Source: Guadua angustifolia (taxonomy: Eukaryota > Streptophyta > Magnoliopsida > Poales > Poaceae). From it: 64,000 nt of DNA. This document shows, in pieces, positions 56,640 through 64,000 of the stretch. A model generated the notes under the pieces. The model was given only the letters and a program-made list of their open reading frames with translations. It searched no databases and was not told the origin of the DNA. A program made the translations under genes and the position numbers. Each line of letters opens with the position of its first letter. Positions within the stretch are counted from its first letter, which is position 1. The stretch is taken from assembly GCA_036346375.1 (NCBI GenBank), contig CM070515.1:17878423-17942422 (forward strand), given 5' to 3'.

Positions 56640-57790
56640 CACACCATATGAAACAAGCAAACTGGCAGTCAAAAATTAAATGTTTCGTGGCCGCGAGTGC
56701 CTTTTTCGATTTTCGCAACTTCATGCCGGGGCAACGTCCGGCCAGCTCGTCCGTACATAAGTGGTAGCCCGCGTTGCGTAGGTCGCCCGTGATTTTTTTT
56801 GGATTTTTTGGGCCGTATCCGGCCTGCCCCTCGGGGCTACGAAAACCCCTAAGTGGCCAAAATTTCCGTGGTTTCGTGGCCGCGAGTGCCTTTTCCGATT
56901 TTCGCAACCGTCTTGAGACCAGCGTCGGCGGCTCCCGATACATAAGTGGTAGCTCGCGTTGCGTAGGTCGCCCTTAATTTTTTTCGTATTTTTTGGGCCG
57001 TATCCGGCCTGTACAGCGGGGCTATGAAAACCCCTAAGTGGCCACGATTTCCACGGTTTTGTGGCCGCGAGTGCCTTTTTCGATTTTTGCAACTTCATGC
57101 ACGCCAGCGTCGGCGGCTTGCCGTGACATAAGTGGTAGCTGCGTTGCGTGAGGTCGCCCTTGATTTTTCCGTATTTTTTGGGCGTGTCGGCACGCCTGTG
57201 AGATTCTGAAAACCCTAAGTGGCCACAATTTTCGCGATTTAGTGGCCACGAGTGCCTTTTCCGATTTTTGCAACCGTGCGAGAGCCAGCGTCGGCGGCTC
57301 CCCGTCGTAAGTGGTAGCTCGCGTTGCGTAGGTCGCTCTTAATTTTTTTCGTATTTTTTGGGTCGTATGCGGCTTGTCCCGCGGGGCTACGAAAACCCCT
57401 AAGTGGCCACCATTTCCGCGGTTTCGTGGCCGTGAGTGCCTTTTCCGATTTTCGCAACTTCATGCCGGGCCAACATCTGGCCAGCTTGCCCGTACATAAG
57501 TGGTAGCCCGCGTTGCGTAGGTCGCCCTTGATTTTTCCGTATTTTTGGGCGTGTCGGCTGCCCGTGAACTCTGAAAACCCTAAGTGGGCACGATTTCCGT
57601 GGTTTCGTGGCGCGAGTGCCTTCGATTTTCGCAACCGGACGAGGCAAGCGTCGGCCATCTCATCCGTACACAAGTGGTATCCCACGTTGCGTAGGTCGCT
57701 CGTGATTTTTTCCGTATTTTTTGGGCTATATCCGGCGGGCCCTACGAGGCTACGAAAATCCATAAGTGGGATGCGTATCACTAACAAAGT
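56640..57790. repeat. 183-bp tandem array near the right TIR of the MULE
   Basis: Six copies, with GTGGCCGCGAGTGCC phase points at 56687, 56876, 57061, 57242, 57426 and 57607 (periods 181-189). Each unit contains ATAAGTGGTAGC, GCGTTGCGTAGGTCGCC, GTATTTTTTGGGC and AAAACCCCTAAGTGGCCA. Long minus-strand frames through it arise from the repeat and are not genes. Confidence 0.9.
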
Positions 57791-57995
57791 AAAATAATTT
57801 TTCCAGTTCATTACATCATAAAAAGTTTTTTTTCGGGTATTTTTTTCTGGTTGAATACAAAAATTATTATAAAAAAATTACAACAAATATTGCGAAAAAA
57901 ATTTGCTACTTACTGGGGCACCGGCAGTCTATTTTTGAATTTTTTTTGCTCTGCCGTTAAATATTGGAATTTCGCCGTTATGCACCGGTAGGCAG

Positions 57996-58124
57996 GGCAC
58001 CTGTCGTCCCAGTATGGGGCGATAGGCGATATTTTACAATTTTTTGTTTTCACCGATTACTTTTGAAAAAAAGATTTAAAATAAATATTAAATAAAAAAA
58101 ATCTGTAAATCTTGGCGTGAAAGA
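57996..58124 (-). repeat. Right TIR of MULE H
   Basis: Inverted match to 49711-49835, starting CACCTGTCGTCCCAGTATGG and running to the CTTGGCGTGAAAGAG side. Confidence 0.85.
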
Positions 58125-58319
58125 GCCCATTAGTATAGTTCATTAGCCCGGCCTACAACACTTTCCCGGTACGCCATCGTAGCCAGTTCCTTGCCAAAGC
58201 CCTACTGGAGTGAAAAACAGGCAAAATCCTCCGGTCCGGGCAGGAGGCGTACCCACCAGAAGGCAGAAAACCCCCTCCTCCTCCCGGCGGCCGCGGCGGC
58301 GACGACGAGAAAGCCGGGC
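58125..58319 (+). promoter_or_regulatory. Short interval between MULE TIR and TITAN-like start: 5' UTR/promoter
   Basis: Only 195 bp separate the MULE end from the start codon. It is GC-rich in its second half and shows no TATA box. The promoter must lie here and/or within MULE sequence (inference). Confidence 0.45.
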
Positions 58320-60101
58320 ATGAGCGTGTTCGGCGGCGATAGCTGGGCGCGAGACGCGCAGCAGCGGAAGCGCCGCCTGGACGACCTCATGCTCCCCGCC
58401 TCGGCCTCCTCCTCTTCCTCGCCGTCCGCATCCGATTCCTTCAAGAGACTGTCCAACGGCAAGTTCGCATGCCTCGTCTGCCCCCACCGCCCCGTCCTCG
58501 ACTCCCCGCTCATGCTCTCCGTAAGAAAGCACCCTGCATTACTAATTTACTATGACTCGGGTGATCCGACATTTATTCTTCAATTGTTGGGGACGGTGCT
58601 TCGGATTGATTTGAGACTTCGGTGGCCGTATACCACTTGTGATCTCTCTTCTGTAAGACGAAAAAGATGTTTCAATGAAAAGGATCGGTGATGCGAAGCT
58701 ATTCTGTCATGTGCGCTGTGAAGTTACGCCGTCATATTGAAATTCTGTGCCATAATCATTGTCGCTTGTTGGCGTCTAGGATAATCCTGGCCTCAAGGAC
58801 CACGCTAAATCTTGTTCATGAAGCTGTTTTGTGGAAGTTCTTGGATTAACATGAATATGTATTAAAAAAGCATGCTTTGTGAACCGTTGGTGCATTTTTG
58901 TGTGTCACGTTTGTGTCGGTCAGTTATTTTGTCCTAAAAAATCTAGTCATATGGTCATATAGCTCTGTAGAGGCACACTATGCAGTTTTCTTTTTCAATG
59001 AAAGGAACTGGGGGCCAAGTTGGTCCATTAGTCTAAAAGCTCTGTATAGCGCATTGTGCATGAATTTATTGTTGAGTGCTTCTTTAGGAAGTATTTTTGG
59101 TGATCAGAAACCTGGGATCAGTGCTTTATTATGCACCTCTTTTGTGATTCATCTTGTTGTTGAGTTGTGATCACACATTCTTTGATTGTTATGCATTTGA
59201 ATGAACAGATGCATAATAAAGGTTCACGACACATTGCGGCAGAATCTAGGCTGAGGGAGAAAGAATTATCAAGGCAGCAAGAGATAAACAAGAGATTGGC
59301 TCTTTCTTCAGAAGCTTCCTTTTCAAATATTGGTAATCCACATCCTGTTGTTAGGTCTAGTGGTATGAAAGCAAAGCCATTAATCGAGCAGACTCGAAGG
59401 GCTATTTTGGAGGCACAATCAAGCAGACTCAGCGATTTCAGTGCCAACAAGGAATCTCATGATCTGAAGTGGACAGCAAATGTTTTGTCCCATGATTCCA
59501 AAGTTGCTCCTTCTGATCTTCCAAAGGAAAAATGGACTGGAAAAATTGGATCTATTGAATCTAACAATAGTAAAGGAGAGCCCTTTACTGGAGCTCAAAC
59601 TCCAAGCAAAGTGCTTTCAGAGTGGCATGCAGACCTCCAAAAACGCCAGGAGCAAGAACTCAGGTTCACTGCTTCGGGCTGGAAACGGGATTGCCATGGA
59701 AGATGGTACAGAGATGAAAATGTGAGTATTTTTGGTCTGGCTCTTTATTTTGTTAAAAATTACTCTTTGAAGACAGTATATACAAGACTGATTCTTTTGC
59801 TGTTATAGTGCTCGGTATTGCTAAGGCACTACTTAAGTTGATTTTTATCAGTGGAGGATGCCGCATTTACACTTTAGGGCTCAAGCCTCATAGTGTACAC
59901 CAACCACACTTTCATGACATATTTTTTGTTGACCCAAGGCCCCAGAGAAAATAACTCGTTGCCTGCTCTATACAATCCAAATTTCTACCTGCATTTGTAT
60001 TCTACATATTTTTCAATGATCCTATCTATTAAACATCCGATGCTGGATGACAGGTTGAATTTGACTCGGATGAAGATGATCCTAACATCTGCCTCAGTTA
60101 A
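58320..60101 (+). CDS. TTL: TITAN-like / SCNM1-type zinc-finger protein (253 aa, three exons)
   Basis: Exon 1 58320-58520, exon 2 59209-59721, exon 3 60054-60101. All junctions are phase 0 with GT/AG ends (GTAAGA, AACAG; GTGAGT, GACAG). The protein starts MSVFGGDSWARDAQQRKRR, the family signature, and has one C2H2 finger, Cys51, Cys54, His69 and His75, formed across the first splice junction (FACLVCPH and MHNKGSRH). A helical segment RLREKELSRQQEINKRLAL follows, then WHADLQKRQEQELRFTASGW and an acidic end FDSDEDDPNICLS. In Arabidopsis TITAN-like is needed for embryo and endosperm nuclear divisions; the animal relative SCNM1 is a splicing factor (known). An upstream in-frame ATG at 58191 exists, but homologues start at MSVFGG. 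The reading frame is intact. Confidence 0.93.
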
Positions 60102-60623
60102 TCATTTTATGAAGATATTCTGGATGCAACATTCTAATTGTTCAACTTGAAAATTCGAATTGTTATTTCAATTCTGATAAAAATCTATCAAGCCCCTCAA
60201 AGATTGTTGCACATCTATGGTGTCAATCGACCTGATTTGCTGGTTAATTGTAATGCAAGTATCATGCCTAAGGGATTGAATGCCAGATTCACAATTGTGC
60301 CATCGCTGTTCTACTATCTGTTTTTCTCGTCACTACTGGCGTGGTGTTAAAAAAAAATGTTGTAATATATAATGTGCCTACTGAACTGAATATTTTTATT
60401 GTTGGTGGACCAAAACCTGTCCAATGATACTCGAGAAACAAAGTGTCTACTTACCTGTACTATAGACTGGAGAATTTTCAAAGATGTCCATGTCTGGACC
60501 TGCTGTCAGCCTATGTGTAAAGATACAACTGATGGTTACCTTTTTTTTTGGTTTTGGGGACTTGTTTCGAAGACGTGCTTAGTCTGGTAACCGGGCTTAC
60601 TATTTTCTTCCTGCATCCTGTTT
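60102..60623. other. 3' UTR and intergenic region downstream of the TITAN-like gene
   Basis: AT-rich. The early part is likely the 3' UTR. No further gene recognised before element G. Confidence 0.45.
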
Positions 60624-63097
60624 TGACGGACCGCCCTTTTTAGGGTTACGTTTAAATATCTAACTAGTCATTTAGGATTTTAGTTATAGGTAATCAAGCG
60701 TTCATTGCAGACATAAGAATGAATCTAACTATTTTATAGAGAATTTAAGCCCTAACGGCTAGAGTTTTTTAAAAGGTGTGTGGCTGCACCAACTACATTA
60801 CAAGAACTCCCACAGGAGAGCTTGAGCAATAGACCAATGCTTAGAATCAGATGCTGTCGCTATCTACGGACTCCTAGAAATCGCTGTCTTCTTGAAAATC
60901 TAGGGAGGAGGCAAGGGTGAGTACATGATGCTTAACAAACCACCTTTGTAAATTTTGAATGCTATATGCAAGGGATGGCAAGGTGTATTGGTGGATGCAC
61001 AAAGTTAAATTTCAGTTTTATATTACATTTGAAACACAAACCAAATATCAGGTAATACTATGGGGTAAATTGCAAAGTTTAGTATTACGACAATTTCTGA
61101 TTTAAAAACTACCTTAGCGCGATTACGGGAATGACCCTAAATTAACTCAGCTTTATTAACCGGAAGCACGGCGTATTCGAATACCATCAAGATTACTCTG
61201 CAGAGCTGCTCAACTTTACCCACAAGATATCTACAGCCGCCAGTGCCACGCGATTAACATGCAACTTAAATGCATGCGGCCGGACCAAGATGATCATAGC
61301 CTTTCATTAAATTTCTCCCTTTTAGCCCCTACCCAGTAGGTCACGAGTATCCACAGTCTCCAGGACCCATTAGCCATAGCGGGAGACGCGATCTGGTCGA
61401 TGTGGATACCTACTATTGCGAGAAACGGTGAATGGCTACCCCATTCCCTATTCCATCCCGATCGATCTGCGATCCATTTTTCCAAGTGAGAATGGTAGCT
61501 ACCACCCATAGGTATTCCAAGGAGAAATATAAGGTACTGAGCTACGTTGGGGACAGGTCAACAGGGCTGACTAGCCCCATTTGTGGTTAAGCGGGAACTG
61601 AAGTTATTTACTTTGCCCAAGGGGGGTTGGTCCTTAAGTGCCTGAGACTCAGCCCATTCCATACCACCTGCCCTGGTACCGACTGTACCATCCACCAGAC
61701 CAACATGTGGGCTTTGTCATCGGTCTGGAGTCGGACTGACATCCACCTCACGTTGGCAGCCCAACACTGTCCCCCTAACCGTGATAATTTTTGAAATGGC
61801 ACATCGAGTCACCACTCGGAAATATTTAAGTAAAGGAGATAAAGTGAAAATTATTAACAGCTAATCTATGGCGGTTCAATAATTATAGCCTAAGGTTAAA
61901 ATGGTTTAAGGCTTAACAATAGGCTCAACAAGGGGTGGGTTATAAATAAATTAGGCCATTCTAAATTATCTCCTATTTAGTTTTCTAAAATACAGAAAAA
62001 TAATGCATTACGGAAATACATAGTACTATACTGAGAACTGGGTTTAACATGTTCAAGAGTGTGGCTTGCCTTGCGTGGTCGAGGGGTCTCCTAGCTGGTA
62101 GAAGCTGAAGCCGTGGCTGATCCCGGACGGCTCCTGCTCCTGGTACGGCTCCAAGCACTGCTCCTGCTCTGGGTACGATTCGTGGGACTGCTCCAACGTT
62201 GGATCTAGCACAAGAAAACAAAACTAGTAAATAAACGAATAAAAACCCCAAAAGGAGCGAAAACAGAAATTAAATCAGAGTATGGGTTGGAAATGGGTCG
62301 GAGGGGCATTTTGGGAAGTTTAGAGACTTGGTTTGGCGAAACAGAGATCATTTTTGGACTTAGCGGCTTAAACTGATCAAGAATATGTATTTTTGGGTAT
62401 TTTCGAATTTTTGAGAATTTTTCTGGAATTTTTGGGAATTTTTTGGATTTTGAAATGATTTTTAGAATTTTAATTAAAAATCAAAATCCGAAAAATCAAA
62501 AATAAAAAGAAAATGGGCGCCTGATCTGGCGCCTTTTAGCTTGTCGGCCCAAAGCGCTTCGGCCTAGCCACGCACCGACGCCAATGACAAGCAGCGAGCA
62601 GAGGCGGCCGATAGGTGGGAGCCGGGGAGGCGGCAGTGGCGAGTGGGACCCAGACCTTGGTAAGGCTTGTGACGAGCGACCCGTCTTGTGGCGACTAACA
62701 AGTGGGGCCCAGGCGGCAGTGGCGATTGGACCCAGCGGCGGAGAGAGGGAGCGGCGGGAAAAAACAAGCGGCGGGGGTTTATAGAGAGGCGGGGGGAGGG
62801 GCGGGGGCGAGGTCTGGCGGCGGCAGACGGCAGCGGGGATGGGGCGCTTGATCGACGATGGGGGAAGCGGAGGAAGCGAGGTAGGGCGTGTGGTGTGAGC
62901 TAGATCAGTGGTGGGTGAGCGTGGCAGTAGTGGTGAGGTGAAGCGAGGCGGAAGAGGCAGGCGGGGTGGGTGGGGGGAGGCGAGGCGAGGAGGAGGGGTG
63001 GAGGCAGCCAGGTGTGACTCGGGAGAGAGAGGCCAGGGGAGGGGGCATGCCGAGCAGGCGGGAGAGGATTGGGCAGGGAAAAAGGCCGGGGCGTTCA
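60624..63097 (-). repeat. 3' LTR of element G (about 2.5 kb)
   Basis: In its own orientation it starts TGAACGCCCCGGCC at 63097, right after a TTAAGTGGGGTAGG polypurine tract, and appears to end GGTCCGTCA at 60624. 62580-63090 is very GC-rich, with C-rich runs on the element strand. The lower boundary is an estimate, since the other LTR is not in view. The 243-codon open frame at 62496-63227 crosses pol tail and LTR and is not a gene. Confidence 0.65.
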
Positions 63098-63227
63098 ACC
63101 TACCCCACTTAAAATAAATCTCGTTCCCAAGATTTACTTCTCTTGGGAGAATAGGTTGGAAAAATTCTGCTGTAGTTCTGATTTTTTTCCAGGTGGTCTC
63201 TTCCAAGTTGTGATTCTTCCACAGCAT

Positions 63228-64000
63228 TCAACATACTCTGGCATTCTTATTTTGGAGCTCTCTTTCAATTGTCTCCACAATTTTGATAGGCTCCTCATGA
63301 TAAGTCAAGTCGCTCTGCAGATCAATTCCCTCCAACGGTACTTGCTGTGTTGGCTGTCGGAGACATTTCCTTAATTGGGACACGTGGAATACATTATGTA
63401 TTCGAGACAATTCTCGGCTTAACTGCAACTTATAAGCCGCCTCTCTAACTCTGCTTATGATCTGATAGGGTCCAATATATCTAGGTGCTAGCTTTCCTTT
63501 TATTTGAAATCTACGCACTGGCTTAAACGGTGTCACCTTCAAATAGACGAAATCCCCAACTTGGTAACTGATATCTTTTCGTCTATTATCCGTGTAACCC
63601 TTTTGTCGTTCCTGGGCAGCTTTTAAGTTTTCTATGATGATTCTTACGTGGGCTTCTGCATCGTGAACAAGCTGCGGTCCAAAAAGTTGCCTTTCTTCTA
63701 CCTCTGTCCAATTTAGGGGAACCCTGCACTTTCTTCCATATAGAGCTTCAAAAGGTGACATTTTCAAACTGGCCAGATAACTGTTATTGTATGAAACTCC
63801 GCGAATGGCAGGTAGGTGGCCCAAGAGGCTCTATAGGTTATAGCACAAGCCTTAGCATGTCCTCCAGTATCTGGTTAACCCTTTCTGTCTGTCCATCGGT
63901 CTGTGAGTGATAGGCTGTGCTGAATGTTAGGTTCATTCCTATAGCCTCATACAAACTTTCCCAGAACTTAGATGTGAACTGGGCTCCTCGGTTTGACACA
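63228..64000 (-). pseudogene. pol: pol 3' part of element G: integrase and chromodomain
   Basis: From the right edge: integrase core end (FTSKFWESLYEAIGMNLTFS, YHSQTDGQTERVNQ), then a one-base loss near 63850 shifts the frame. 63824-63228 is open: NNSYLASLKMSPFEALYGR, GDFVYLKVTPFKP, APRYIGPYQIISRV, and YHEEPIKIVETIEREL, the start of a chromodomain-like end. A second shift just before the stop at 63228 moves the remaining LWKNHNLEETTW to another frame. Chromodomains direct integration to heterochromatin in this group (known). Two frameshifts suggest it is inactive. Confidence 0.85.

Larger units (their letters stand above)
49711..58124. mobile_element. Element H: 8.4-kb Mutator-like element carrying extra genes
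   Basis: Long terminal inverted repeats at 49711-49835 and 57996-58124 share TTTAATATTTATTTTAAATC, TTCAAAAGTAATCGG and CGCCCCATACTGGG. Long TIRs together with a MULE N-terminal domain and a SWIM zinc finger inside identify the Mutator superfamily. Contents from left: an AG-rich and TTTAG-rich promoter region, transposase remnant, a small MITE, a PMD gene remnant, a minus-strand GRF-finger gene and a tandem array. No 9-bp duplication was identified. Sub-terminal copies of TIR-like sequence also occur at about 56390-56640. Confidence 0.85.
60624..64000 (-). mobile_element. Element G: chromovirus-type LTR retrotransposon, partial
   Basis: Minus-strand element entering from the right edge: integrase and chromodomain-like end of pol, a polypurine tract at about 63098-63113, then the 3' LTR to 60624. 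The 5' half lies outside the window. Type (Tekay/Del-like) is judged from the integrase C-terminus and chromodomain position. Confidence 0.8.

Noticed and set aside
57239..57811. 190-codon minus-strand frame with repeated GYHLCTDEMA-like words
   Set aside because: Translation of the 183-bp MULE tandem array; frames change from unit to unit.
58191..58319. Upstream in-frame ATG of the TITAN-like gene
   Set aside because: The added 43 residues are low-complexity and homologues start at MSVFGGDSW.
62496..63227. 243-codon minus-strand open frame
   Set aside because: Begins in the shifted pol tail of element G and continues through its polypurine tract into the GC-rich LTR; Pro/Ser/Leu-rich without domain.

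Overview
This is plant nuclear DNA from a grass (Poaceae, probably a panicoid; the species cannot be fixed from the sequence). The evidence is intron-bearing host genes, abundant nested LTR retrotransposons of Tat/RIRE2-like and chromovirus type, grass-style MITEs, a hAT element with an 8-bp target duplication, and a large Mutator-like element (MULE) carrying plant mobile domain (PMD) sequence. No bacterial-type operon, rRNA, tRNA or CRISPR feature was found.

Layout. 1-40.5 kb is almost wholly retrotransposon. Element A (151-11859) is a full-length but stop-riddled Ty3/Gypsy Tat-lineage element with perfect TSDs (AATAT). Element E (LTR 12122-16462 plus 16463-18678) is a long-LTR element with an initiator-Met-type primer site. 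Element D (a second Tat family) starts at 18679. Its 5' LTR is split by element B (19126-29609, TSD CATAC), and B in turn is split by the minus-strand element C (24307-29088, TSD GGAAG). D continues from 29615 to about 38190, where it loses its 3' end. A chromovirus-like gag/protease remnant F follows (38290-40366). 40.5-49.7 kb is a low-copy interval: an intact single-exon DnaJ/AT-hook gene (minus, 42675-43826), MITE-like repeats, a hAT element (45305-46014), a small two-exon gene model with 36-residue repeats, and a decayed fragment resembling the N-terminal part of PHO2/UBC23-24-type giant E2 enzymes. 49.7-58.1 kb is one MULE with about 125-bp TIRs. It holds a gutted transposase, a decayed PMD gene, a minus-strand GRF-zinc-finger/coiled-coil gene and a 183-bp tandem array. 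Immediately beyond its right TIR is an intact three-exon TITAN-like/SCNM1-type gene (58320-60101). 60.6-64 kb is the 3' LTR and 3' end of pol of a minus-strand chromovirus (G) that runs off the window.

The strongest biological theme is the antisense genes of the Tat-lineage elements. A, B and D carry, between pol and the 3' LTR and on the opposite strand, a spliced gene with the family domain known as 'putative gypsy type transposon' (Pfam PF04195), followed by coiled-coil exons. A and B have first exons of 894 and 897 nt ending at the same kind of GT donor. A and B also share a second, small antisense ORF. Two of these antisense units have a TATA box just upstream. The second theme is the MULE as a multi-gene carrier that landed about 195 bp from the TITAN-like start codon. 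Expected host functions are limited to the DnaJ co-chaperone-like nuclear protein and the TITAN-like zinc-finger protein; nearly everything else is mobile DNA in various states of decay.
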